Below, in pieces: positions 35,401 to 45,790 of a DNA stretch of 64,000 bases. The stretch is taken from positions 620,001 to 684,000 of the forward strand of contig JAYKXP010000022.1 in NCBI GenBank assembly GCA_037176845.1. The letters are read 5' to 3'. Below the pieces are notes generated by a model. That model saw only the letters and a list, made by a program, of their open reading frames with translations. It was not told the DNA's origin and ran no database searches. Position 1 is the stretch's first letter. Every line of letters starts with the position of its first letter. Source of the stretch: Paramarasmius palmivorus (taxonomy: Eukaryota; Basidiomycota; Agaricomycetes; Agaricales; Marasmiaceae). Position numbers and translations under genes: made by a program.

Positions 35401-38400
35401 GCTGTGCTCGGCGAAATGTCCCTTCTAAGTGGGCGGATTATCATGTCAAAAAACCCCAGCAAAGTGGATGAGAATGGTTACATGCAAGCCATCTCCTACG
35501 CTGCTCAGTCGCCGTGGCTCCGACACCAAACGATCAAGGAGAACATTCTCTTTGGATATCCCTATGACGAGCAGCGATACAAGGCGGTTATTGAGGCTTG
35601 TGCCCTGAAACCAGATTTGGATATGCTCGAAGATGGCGATTCTACGGAGATTGGTGCGAGGTGTGTTCATATCCCCGTATAAGCGAAAGTGAGAGCTCTG
35701 AGCCGACGATTACCCCAGGGGTGTCAGTCTGAGTGGAGGTCAAAAAGCTCGGTAGGTTTCAAACATTGTGTTCTATGTCAAAGGCCTCATTCTTCTGTAC
35801 AGGGTGGCTTTGGCGCGCGCTGTTTATGCCAGAACGAAATATGTGCTTCTGGATGACCCCCTCAGTGCTGTGGTAAGTCGACTTGGATCTCCGTACCTCT
35901 CATCACTTATCCTCCCACAGGACAGTCATACCTCACGTTATTTGTACGAGCACCTTCTCTGCGGACCTCTTTTAGCAAACCGCACGGTGGTAGGTACTCT
36001 TTTCACTATCTTCCTTGAACCCTGCTGATTTTCGCCACTTAGGTTCTCGTTACCCACCATGTTGATCTCGTTCTCCCTGGTGCTCATTATCTCATCCGTA
36101 TGCTAGACGGCCGAATCGATACCCAGGGCACGATTCAGGACCTCAAAGCTCGTGGTATACTAGAAGATATTTCCACTGAGGCCAGTGTAGACGCTCACCG
36201 CGAGGAAATCGCCGTTGCTGAAAAGGAGTCTGTGGAAAAGGGCGTCAACGAAGCCGATAGCCCTACAGCTGAAACCGAACGAGCTCAGAAAAAACCCCGC
36301 AAACTTGTCAAAGACGAACACCGCGAGACTGGTAGTGTCAAATGGAGGATCTATAGGAAATACCTCGAAGCATCGTACGATTCCAATCTCTCATGTTCTG
36401 TCTTTGTGTTGACATTTTTATAGGTCTTACTACATTTGGGGTATCTTGGCTCTCTTCGTTGTGATGAATCAGCTATTGAGCGTCGGAGAGAAACTCTGGA
36501 TATGGGTCTGTTCCAATTTCGCACCGTAGTGCTCCCAGTTAACGTTCCTGCTTACAGCAATGGGGCGATGCTTACAAAACCCCCAGCGGCAGCTCGAGCT
36601 TCTATTCATTGCGTTCATACCTACCATTCCGAACGGCTGGAACATCTGAGCATGGGTTTGTTACAGAGAGCTTTGTTAGCACTGCACACCATCAGTTTGC
36701 TATCCACTCACAGCCAGTGTACTCAACGACCGCGAAAGGTCTTTTCGGCGTGGACTGGCCCAACGCACACGAACATCCACTGTTCTACGTTGGCGTGTAT
36801 GCAGCAATTGGCCTAGGCAACGTACTAGTCAACGTTTTATCGGTTACAGCACAATATACGGGTGCATTGAGGGCGTCGAGGACATTGTTCAAGTGAGCTA
36901 ACCTCGTCCTCACATAGCTCAGATTGGCTCACTATTTGACAGGCAACTTTTGGTCACAGTAGTCCGAGCTACCTTCCGTTTCCACGATACGACCCCACAA
37001 GGTAACTTTCCCAGTGCGAATTTACTGATGCAAATTGCTGAAATTCTTCACACAGGCCGTATGCTTAACCGTTTCGGAAAAGATATTGAAACTATTGACT
37101 CCTCCCTGGCCGGATCATTACAAGCGGTCAATTCCTCTCTGGCTAGCTTCTTTGCGTCTGTTATCACCATCGCGTACGTTTCCACCTTCCGAGCCTTCCT
37201 ATGATTATGCAACTTATCGTGTACAGCGTCGCCTTCCCGCTATTCCTTCTGCCTGCCTCCGTAATCGGCTTCATTTACCGTGAACTCGCCATTGCGTACC
37301 TGAACACTGGTCGTGACCTCCGTCGAATGGAGTCCAACTCCCGTTCACCGATATTCTCGGACTTCGGTGAGCTACTGGAAGGTATCGTGACAGTACGAGC
37401 TTTTTCGGCCGAGAAACGCTTCTTGGATAGCTTACATGGGAAGATCGACTACACCACGCAGGTATGGCATCTGTACTCTCGGGACTCACCTTGACCGGTC
37501 TAACTAAGTGTAGATGTGGTATGGCTTCTGGATGACAAATAGATGGTTATTGTTAAACTTTGATGCGCTTGGAAGCTTGGTATGGAAATATCATGGAATT
37601 CGCATCTTCGTTACTTGACGAGGATCTCCGCAGGCTGTCTTCATAACTTCGCTTTTTTCCATTTCTACAATTCGCGGTGGTGCAGGGTTAGCTGGGTTGT
37701 GTATCACTAGTGCACTTAGTTTCACCAGTTCCGTGTATTGGGCTTGTCGGTTCTGGACAGCCCTAGAATTGGATCTCAAGTACGTTCACCGGTTGTACTC
37801 GACTTTTTTGGGAGTAACCTTTCCTCAGCTCCGTCGAACGTGTTGTCGAATATCTGGACCTACCACAGGAACCCCCAGCAATCATTGAAAACAACCGACC
37901 ACCCGCATACTGGCCATCAAGCTCCAACAATAACGAGTTGATCCGCGTAGAGAATTTGGAGGTCAAATATGCACCCGACCTTCCTGCGGTGCTGCAAGAC
38001 ATTTCGTTCACCCTCAAATCCGGAGAAAGAGTTGGATTACTCGGAAGAACGGGAAGTGGGAAGTCGACTTTGGCGATGAGTATACTACGATTTGTGAGTT
38101 TATCCAGAACTTCGGTCAGCTATTAGTCTAAGTGCTTGTTGCAGGTGGACCCTTCAGCCGGCCGTATTATGATTGATGGTATTGATATTTCGACGATTGG
38201 AATACATGATTTGCGGTCTCGTTTGGTGCGTGTCTTGGTTACCTTCTCGTTCCAGTATGGTTGACCTAGTTTCTTTTTTTAGACCTTTATCCCTCAGGAT
38301 GCCACTCTCTTCTCGGGTACCCTCAGAGATAATCTGGATCCATTCGGGGAACACACGGATAGCGAATGTCTAGACGTTTTGTACCGAGTACAGATCATTT

Positions 38401-39015
38401 CCCAAAGCCAGATGGCCTCTCGAAGATCTTCCAGGGCACCATCAACAGCTGGCTCACCCGAGTCTTCTAGACCGCCTTCTATTCACATGGCATTAGAGCG
38501 GGAAGAAACGACGAGTTCGATAAGCTCAGCGACGGACATTGATGCCAAAACATCACTGTCTTTGGATACGAAAGTATCTGCTGGAGGAACCAATTTCTCG
38601 CAGGGTCAAAGACAGCTGATTGCAATGGCAAGGGCGTTGCTCAGGAGAAGTTCTATTATCGTATTGGATGAGGCAACTAGCAGCATTGATTTTGCTACGG
38701 ATGCCAAGATTCAGACGACGATCAGGGAAGAGTTTACGAACTCGCTCTTGCTGACAGGTGCGGTATCCTTGAGGCTGTATATATGAGCGTTGTACTGATC
38801 TCTCATCAGTTGCACATCGGCTCCGAACGGTTATTGATTATGACCGGCTCATTGTCTTGGATAAAGGCAAATTAATCGAATTCGACACCCCGCTTCGGTT
38901 GATACAGAAGGAGGATGGCATCTTCAGAAACATGTGTCTGAAGAGTGGCTCGTTTGCAGAGCTGGAAGCTGCGGCTATTGCCAAGGCGGAAAGAGATGGT
39001 CAGAGCAGTACGTAG
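32453..39015 (+). CDS. ABC transporter, subfamily C (MRP type), full length
   Basis: ATP-driven exporter; relatives move glutathione conjugates and drugs across the vacuolar or plasma membrane. Twenty-eight exons summing to 5160 nt (1719 residues): 32453-33148, 33199-33485, 33538-33637, 33688-33865, 33918-34033, 34085-34164, 34217-34370, 34421-34511, 34563-34684, 34740-34811, 34865-35274, 35328-35346, 35398-35660, 35719-35751, 35803-35872, 35921-35989, 36043-36374, 36424-36505, 36558-36892, 36943-37001, 37056-37173, 37227-37461, 37514-37579, 37634-37779, 37829-38093, 38145-38225, 38283-38757, 38810-39015. About five N-terminal helices (TMD0-like) precede two TMD-NBD halves. NBD1: GPTASGKT (~765-772), LSGGQ (~867), LLDD (~889). 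NBD2: GRTGSGKST (~1450), FSQGQ (~1598), IIVLDE (~1618). NBD1 has Asp where NBD2 has catalytic Glu, typical of ABCC. A Ser-rich insert (~1534-1590) precedes the NBD2 signature. Confidence 0.93.
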
Positions 39016-39202
39016 AATGTTTATTTATTACTGCTTTATTGCACCTGTACATAGTTAGTCTTCACTGTTGGGAATCATGAATCATTTGGAAGTTTCCGGA
39101 ATTGTTTGTGGTTGTCATGCAAGACCTTTTACTCTCACGTGGCACTAACCCGTATCCGGAATCCGCGGTTCCCAGAACGACAATTCTTTCTCTTCGACGT
39201 CC

Positions 39203-40282
39203 ATGGAGTCTTCTCTCAACCTCAACACGCTGGCCACTTCCCTACCGACACCATACCAGAATGCAGAAACAGAACTCGTGAACAATTTCAAAGGTAAGCA
39301 TTCCCCTAATTTTACTTTTGGCTCAATAAGCTGACAGGGACATTCTTTTTCGCTAGCTGCTGCATTGAGCATCACAACGCTATACCGTTCATCAAGAAAT
39401 GCTTCTAAAAGGGCATATAATGCTGGGTATGCTGCGGCCTGTAATGACTTGCTCATGATGATACAACAAGGAGTGTCGGTCGGTGGCATCGATACCTCGG
39501 GTTCGGGCTCCTCTGCCGAATCCGACGGGATGACAATTGGGAAGGTTATGGATTGGATAGAGGCTAGAATGGAGGCCATAAAGGCTCGGGAAGAAGAAGA
39601 AGAGGAAGAGGAGGAGAAGGAAAAGGAACGGGAGCGCGGTCGATCGACAGCAGCGACCGCTGCACCTGCACCCAAACCTGATGCCAAGTCTGCGAAGGCA
39701 CAAACAGTTCCTAGTGTACCTAGCCGGACGACCAGAGAGCAGGTATGTCACAAGGTTCAATTTTTATACTTTAAGGTGACCTCTGACTAGCGCCCACTTT
39801 TATAGAACACTACACTTCAGACGACCCAAACGACACGACTGCATGGACAAGGGACTTCCTCGCAGCCATCCTCACCCTCACCGCCCCCTGCAGCCCTGCG
39901 GCAGACTCAACGGACTTCAAAACAACGAGCTGTTGCCAAGACCGATTCCACAACACCTACAGCACTAGAATTTCCCAGTCAACATCAGTTCCCTTCCCCA
40001 GAGATGCCGTCGTCCCCAATGGCCATGTCTATTGCAGACGTCGCAGCTGGAACTAAACGTCGACACGCTGTCATGATGATGTTGGATTCCCCATCATCTG
40101 TTAGCGGCGGGTCATCCGCCCCCTCACCTGTTTCTGGTGCGGCCAGTGCGACGAGCCTCAGGCGAAGAACACGGAGTTCCCGAAACGCCGCAAGCCTAGT
40201 CCAGAACCAGAACTTCAACCTGGGCGAAGCGATGGATGTCGAAGAGGACGGTCGTGAGCGCAAACGTGTTGCAAGACGGTAG
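39203..40282 (+). CDS. hypothetical protein with Glu-rich coiled coil and disordered C-terminus
   Basis: Exons 39203-39293, 39357-39742 and 39806-40282 give 317 residues. The N-terminal ~85 residues look folded and conserved (AALSITTLYRSSRNASKRAY, NAGYAAACNDLLMMIQQG). A helical segment follows (VMDWIEARMEAIKARE) that runs into a Glu/Lys/Arg block of about 20 residues. The rest is Ser/Pro/Thr-rich and low complexity, with a basic KRRH cluster and a terminal RERKRVARR, which could act in nuclear import. No membrane helix or signal peptide. I do not recognise it with confidence; a small nuclear or chromatin-associated regulator is one possibility. Confidence 0.7.
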
Positions 40283-40769
40283 AGGGCCCGACCATTCATA
40301 ATTCACATAGGTTCTCACTGTCGTCACCTTCATTATCACTTTCCCTGGTTCTTCTGTTTCATACCTTTCCTTCTCCGTGAACTGTACACCAGCAAGCATC
40401 ACATACACTGTATCATTCTCCAACCATTCTTTTTATGTAGGTAGCACGAACTGATGGCATCTATTCATCCTTATTTACTTAGTAGTAGTAGCGATAGCCC
40501 ATTCTTCCCTCACCTCATGACCTTTAACGCGTAGGTAGTTACAATTAGTAGTATAGAAACCGATGGTTGATACCATCGCTTTTATGTTCCGAAGCCACCA
40601 AGGTCTCCTGATAAAAAGTCCGAGCCTAAGTGGAAACAAAGAGCAAGTATTTGGATAAATCGGGAGAGGATACGGGGCATTTTAACAAGGATACTATCTA
40701 AATCTACGCTGGTAATATGCGACTTCTATTTAAAGCAAGTCGACCAACCCCGAGCCCGAGGAGGCGACG
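40283..40769. other. convergent 3' spacer
   Basis: About 490 bp between converging genes. A minus-strand frame of 75 codons (40196-40423) overlaps the end of the preceding gene and is a shadow. No other feature. Confidence 0.45.
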
Positions 40770-41798
40770 TCAACCCACCACTTTGCAGGAATAGTCTACA
40801 GAACACTGTCAGATGCCAGCTTATGCCAAGATTCCAAGCGAAAGACTCACGCGCAAGTCGAGCACACCGTCCTCCAAAACGAGATCATTGTACTTCTTCG
40901 GAACAACGAGGAAAACAATTTTCTGTGCGGTCATCACCTCCGCGATACCCTCCTGCAACATATCATCCCCTTTGAATCCTTGAGAGACCAATTGACTGTG
41001 CAAGCCCTCGATGTAAGCGTAGGTTGCACGGCCAAACTGCTCCTCCCAAGAGTCGTCCTCCTTGGCGGCCTTCAAAGCCTTGTAGTTCTCCTCAAAGGAA
41101 GGTTCAACAACGATATCAGGCATATTGAGCACATCCGCAATCTTGTCGCACAAATCGTCAATCTGCTCTTCGTAATACTCCTGGATCGAGTTCTTGGCCC
41201 AAACGGACAAGCCCTCTCGTGGAACGGCTTCGACAGCTTTAAGAAGCTCGTTGAAGATGTAGCCTTGGCTGTAGCCGAGTTTTTCTTGATGGAAGAGGAT
41301 ACTGAAGACACCATCGGTGATTTGGCAATCGATGGTTGGGGCTTTGTCCCCGAGGCGGTTGACGTGAACTTGGAGCTCGGATTGGGTAACGGCGGCATTG
41401 AAATGGTCTTTTCCGTCGTCACCGAATCTTTCAATGTACTGTTTGAGGCAGGATAAGAAGCCGTCGACGTAGCTGGAAGATTCAATGGTCAGTGCTCATT
41501 GATGAAGTGAGGATGAAAGAGAGCTTACCGGTAGAACATGCCGCCGATGGAATTGCTTTCGTCGGTGTTGTAAGCCCATATTTCGTTAGGATCGAGGTTG
41601 GCTTTGAAGTCGACACCCAAGAGCTCAGAGATTTGTTTCTCTAGGTCTGCCCTTTTGGCTTCGTAGTTGTCGCGGACTGGGGGAGCCGTCGTCAGGGATA
41701 GGCGACAATGGAGATTAGGATAACATACGGTCTTTGCGAGTAGCCAAAGGAAGCTTGGCGATGGGCTCTTTGGGTGCGAAAGCGGGTTTGCGAGCCAT
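40770..41798 (-). CDS. hypothetical protein, about 291 residues
   Basis: Minus-strand exons 41798-41729, 41676-41529, 41472-40851 and probably 40805-40770. The last acceptor is uncertain: an alternative AG gives a slightly shorter tail, ending at about 40796. The start codon precedes MARKPAFAPKEPIAKLPL, a basic Pro-rich N-terminus. Then come helical charged segments (DNYEAKRADLEKQISELL), an aromatic stretch (GGMFYRYVDGFLSCLKQYIE) and acidic helical regions (EYYEEQIDDLCDKIADVL). No signal peptide, membrane helix or catalytic motif is evident. The family is not recognised; it is probably a soluble cytosolic protein. Confidence 0.65.
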
Positions 41799-43169
41799 TG
41801 ATATTAAGATGTGGAAAGGAAGTTTGAATATGTGTAGGAAGCTGAGATCTGGATGTGGTTGTAGCTCTGGATTTCTGCTGGGTCTGCTATCAACTTTTAT
41901 ACTGAGAGTATATCCTCCACTAGTGATATGTTATCGTGAGTTGAGGATCGGGAGACAGTGCAAAGAGCCGTCGTTCGCCAAAAATCAGAGATACGTCAAC
42001 ATCTGCCAGTTGAAACAACAGGATAACAGCCAGCACGACCGAAGTACAAGCAAAGAGGGAGACTGCGTTGACCGCGATAATATGCCGTTCCTAGGAATCA
42101 ATGTATTGTTAGATGGTGTTCTGCGTTACAATGTCGGATAGAGACATACAGACATACATAATCAGTGACACGTTCCGCTCCGTGCCAGTCGCTTTGATCA
42201 ACGGATTTTCGTTCGACCCGAAGGTGAAATAGGTCTTCTTCGAAATTTGCCTCGCACGGCAACATTGCCAGTCAAATGGGGCGGCCTCCAAGACGATAAT
42301 TCCAGGAATTTCTGGACATTCATATGAGAGAACATATAAAAATATCAAGCCTGTAGTCGAACGATCAAAATTAAGTGTCGTTAGGATGAGTGATCCGTAC
42401 ATTCTGCCTAGTATGACTGAGGGTGCTGATGCTGCGCCCGTCAGGACCTTCCCGCATCCGTTCTGGCTGAATTCTGGAATGTTATCTGGATTGAGAGAAT
42501 CGGCATAAGCGGCTTGCTATCAGAGAGCTGACCTTCACGCTTCGGCCAGTTTGAAACATTCGTCCAAGCTTGAGGATTAGGAGCTGCTACCCTTCATCGA
42601 CGGTATTCCCTATCAGGCTATCACGAAACGCTTTCGGTCTCATGAGAAACGCGTCAGCTTGCGAATGACAATCTATTTTCGCACCTATCCGCTATTATCT
42701 CCCCAAGAACTCCTATGCCTCAATTCAATACCGCTTCTCCACCAGAGTGGTAGGGATAATTGATTTGAAAAAAGTCGCGTCGATAGGGGAGCAGATGAGC
42801 GAGAGGAGGTGAGCGAGGAGGTGAAGGAGTTGCGTGAGAAACAAACAGGATCACGAAAATCTCGGTCGTGACGCCGACACGTCTTGCTTACGTTCTTCCA
42901 TAATCCGACTTGCTTTACCCGTTCCTTTCTGTTTGCTCAATAGCGCTTTTACTTGTCTAGCTACCCTGTTGGCCAACTTAGCTTTCCTAGAAATGAACTA
43001 CATTTCCTCATAATCCGGCAATCGAAGATTATCAAACGGCCGATGTCATACGCTCTAGTGGAGTCTCTTAGGAGGTTTCACGCCAGCAAGATCGTTATTT
43101 CCATGGATTCTGTGGAGAAAGAAATTGCTTCCTTTTATCGATCTACGATCATCTTGGTATGTGATTCAC
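41799..43169. other. intergenic region left of the retroelement
   Basis: 1.37 kb. Most of it has no supported feature. Near the right end an ATG at about 43102 opens an 18-codon frame (MDSVEKEIASFYRSTIIL) followed at once by a good donor, GTATGT. The retroelement starts 14 bp later. This could be a first exon separated from its gene, or chance. Confidence 0.35.
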
Positions 43170-43268
43170 ACCAATCAACCTGCGATTCCTTCGTTTCTTT
43201 GTTAGCCATCAACGGGGCAAAAGCCCCCAAAACGATCGATTCTGCCCGGCGCCGTAACCGAATAGGTA
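43170..43268 (-). repeat. split direct repeat B2 (outer)
   Basis: 99 bp, identical to 43729-43827. It contains a perfect small hairpin, GGGGC-AAAA-GCCCC. It marks the 3' end of the retroelement in element orientation. Confidence 0.8.
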
Positions 43269-43381
43269 CATGGGAGGGAAAAGTACAGAAAATGAAAAGA
43301 AAAACAAGTAAAGTATAATACATACAACAAGAGAAAAGAAAGAGATTGGAAAAATAATCATACACTACTATACAGGGCGGG

Positions 43382-43729
43382 AAGCGCAAAAATGTACACT
43401 GTCAGACGGTAAGAGAGAGTTTAACGATACTAAATAGTGAAACCTACCTGGCGGACGGTAAGAAAGAGATAAATCTCCTAGTCCGCCAGGAGGCCGTAGA
43501 GTAGGTGCGAGCGCATGACTCGCGAGCACGAGAACTGTGTCTCAGAATGATCGAGCGACTACGGCTCGGAATGCTGTGCGAACGACAACGGTTCGCGAAG
43601 AGATTGCCGCTGCGGACACGCGCAGGACACTCTCATCTGAGAGGGCAAGTAAGGATGGCAGGTCAAGGCTGAGTGAACTCATCACTCACCGGTTGATTGA
43701 CCTTGTTAAAACTCCCCGTTTAAACCCGA
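43382..43729 (-). repeat. split direct repeat A2
   Basis: 348 bp, identical by eye to 47077-47424. It contains a perfect 10-bp inverted pair, CCTGGCGGAC (43447-43456) and GTCCGCCAGG (43481-43490), and further palindromic GC-rich segments. A plus-strand open frame inside it is repeated in the other copy and is not regarded as a gene. Confidence 0.8.
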
Positions 43730-43827
43730 CCAATCAACCTGCGATTCCTTCGTTTCTTTGTTAGCCATCAACGGGGCAAAAGCCCCCAAAACGATCGATT
43801 CTGCCCGGCGCCGTAACCGAATAGGTA
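43729..43827 (-). repeat. split direct repeat B1 (inner)
   Basis: 99 bp, identical to 43170-43268. It directly abuts A2, sharing one base, and lies 43 bp after the recombinase stop. Confidence 0.8.
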
Positions 43828-43870
43828 AAGAGCTAAAGAGTGAGAGAAGCTGAAAGCTTCAGATGGAAGG

Positions 43871-44875
43871 TTACGTGGAGGCAGTAGGATGGCGACGATG
43901 ACGAAGAAGCAATTGCAGGATGACGGGGTTTTTACGGATGTAGATGTGAAAGGTCTCGGTGGACCAGCGACCATTAGCTTTGATGAGGTCGAAAGGAACA
44001 CCATCCTCAGCCAGAAAAGTTGCACCACCAGAACGAAGGGACTGGCCAGCATATGATTTGTCAGGAAGAAGCTTCCTCAGGCGGCGAATAAACCATGACC
44101 TCAGTGGCACAGAACCGCTGGACGTGAGCCAAAGGAATGGGTTGAAGGGAAAGCGAGCATCTCGCAAAGCGAGGTATGCATAAAAACATCGAGACGCATG
44201 AAGGAGCTCATGATCTACAATCATAACTTTAGAACCTTCGAAAAAGCGGTCGGTTTTTGTGAAGACAATGAATTGATAACCATTGGGAACCAACTGAACC
44301 GATGAACGGAGCGTATACTTCCGTGGATTTCGCAGTTTGATACGGTCATGAGCAACCATCTCTCCGAGACGCAGTAAGCCGCGAAAGCCAGAGGCAAGCA
44401 TAGCACCAAACAAAATGTCGTTATGGGACGAAGATGGTGTGAGCGAGTAGATGTAGTTTTGGACGACCAAGATCGGTAAAGGCAGCTTTCTGTTTACCTC
44501 AGACCCGAGCCAACGTTTAACTCCTTCCAAGGTTTCCACCACGAGTGAATGCTTTCGATTTTCTTTCACCTCCGGGAAGAAAGGACGGAGACCGTACGAA
44601 ATGGCGGAGAGATAATTTTTGATAGAGCGCGGGATGATGAATGCGGACATGTACGCAACATACAGCGAAAGCGTATCTGGTGTAGGGTCAAGGGGCAGAT
44701 GATGTTGGTCGCAGAAAGAAATATATGAGTTAATGCCTGATGAATAAGACTCTTTGGATGTCTTGTCTTTGGTGTAACCAAGCGCAATAGCACGACGTTG
44801 ACGAATATCGTGTAAAGGCCAGGGCGGGTGACGTGGCAATGGTCTCGCCACGCCAGCAAGGTACTCGTTTATCAT
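43871..44875 (-). CDS. tyrosine recombinase (integrase) of the retroelement
   Basis: 334 residues in one exon. Tyrosine recombinases of DIRS-order elements insert the circular cDNA into DNA. The N-terminal SAM-like part (SKESYSSGINSYISFCDQHH, LSLYVAYMSAFIIPRSIKNY) precedes the catalytic domain. The first Arg is in GLLRLGEM, the second region is AGQSLRSGGAT (a Q stands where many enzymes have H, in H-x-x-R), then NGRWS, and the nucleophile Tyr is in FHIYIRKNP. The frame is intact. Its ATG overlaps the stop of the preceding frame as ATGA (44872-44875), suggesting translation by termination-reinitiation. It is the best preserved part of the element and could still be active in trans. Confidence 0.88.
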   Translation of the reverse strand: MINEYLAGVARPLPRHPPWPLHDIRQRRAIALGYTKDKTSKESYSSGINSYISFCDQHHLPLDPTPDTLSLYVAYMSAFIIPRSIKNYLSAISYGLRPFFPEVKENRKHSLVVETLEGVKRWLGSEVNRKLPLPILVVQNYIYSLTPSSSHNDILFGAMLASGFRGLLRLGEMVAHDRIKLRNPRKYTLRSSVQLVPNGYQFIVFTKTDRFFEGSKVMIVDHELLHASRCFYAYLALRDARFPFNPFLWLTSSGSVPLRSWFIRRLRKLLPDKSYAGQSLRSGGATFLAEDGVPFDLIKANGRWSTETFHIYIRKNPVILQLLLRHRRHPTAST

Positions 44876-45790
44876 TTCGGCGCCGCCCCCAGCACTTCTC
44901 GAGGGGGTCTAAAAGGGAATATTTGCAGATCGGGAACGTGTGATATTGCGAGGGCTCGATGATTTCGTGATATTGCATCTGCGACGAAGTTGTCTTCAGA
45001 AGGAATATGAATGACTCGTATATCAACCCGGAAGCCCATTGAAAAATCCATCGCCTCTTTGAGTATGACATTATAGCCCGGTTGAGCATGAAGGGAATCA
45101 AAGATGTTGACGGTGTTAAGGTTATCGCAGTAGATAGTTAGCCTGATTTCCCGTTCGTCGTATTTGGGGAACAGACCAACACTCTCCCCAAAAATTGAAA
45201 GATTCATACAAAACCATCGAATAGCAGACAGGACGCAGACTGCTTCCCACCAAAAGATGAGAGAAGGGTCGCGGAAAGGGATAGGGCAATACGAGCCCAT
45301 CGCAATGTAGGGGTGCCAAAAACCCATTCCTTCAAGGGAAGCGTCGCAAAATATCTCCCAATCATGCTCCATGAATGGGTTCCAATCAACAGCTTCAAGG
45401 GGTAAAATACCCTTAGATTCCTTTACGAGTCGTAGAAACCACGTTAGGTCCTCGCGTACGGACTTGTTGAGGTAAATGGCAGCGTTTCTATTCGATTTCC
45501 CACTGGTTTTGGCATAGAGATTGCACAAGGCAGGGCGAAGACGAGGGAATACATTCAAAGACCATGATATCCAACCTTGAAGCTCCATCCATTCATGCAG
45601 GTATCGTTTATCGCGTCCCATAAAGTCTTTGACAGCTTCCATCAACTGCTCCTTGGACTCCTCGGGCAACGTGATGGTGAGAGCAACGGTGTCCACGTCG
45701 TATCCAATGATGATCAATGCGGGACCCCAAAGGGATTTTACTAAATCGTGAGGTATCCCGAGCTCGTCCCGACGCAGAAATTCGTTGTGA
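44872..45790 (-). CDS. RT thumb/connection remnant plus RNase H domain of the retroelement
   Basis: The coding part of a longer open frame (open back to 47094; the upstream part is an antiparallel-frame shadow of gag). From about 45790 it reads DELGIPHDLVKSLWG and GPALIIIGYDVDTVALTITL, a region that normally follows the RT palm in DIRS-type polyproteins. A linker with GWISWSLNVFPRLRPALCNL and an RNase H fold follow: FCDASLEGMGFW (first Asp), IYCDNLNTVNIF (second Asp) and IPSEDNFVADAISR (last Asp). No F/Y-x-DD motif or upstream RT blocks precede it. It is thus a truncated pol in a frame different from gag. No ATG is close to its proposed beginning, so its translation start is unclear. Confidence 0.65.

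Noticed and set aside
39145..39687. 180-codon minus-strand frame opposite the gene at 39203-40282
   Set aside because: Its poly-Ser part is the complement of the Glu-rich coiled coil. It is a shadow.
43537..43764. Plus-strand frame starting MSQNDRATTARN, repeated at 47232-47567
   Set aside because: It lies inside the retroelement direct repeat, on the strand opposite to the element genes. Being present twice reflects repeat identity, not gene duplication.
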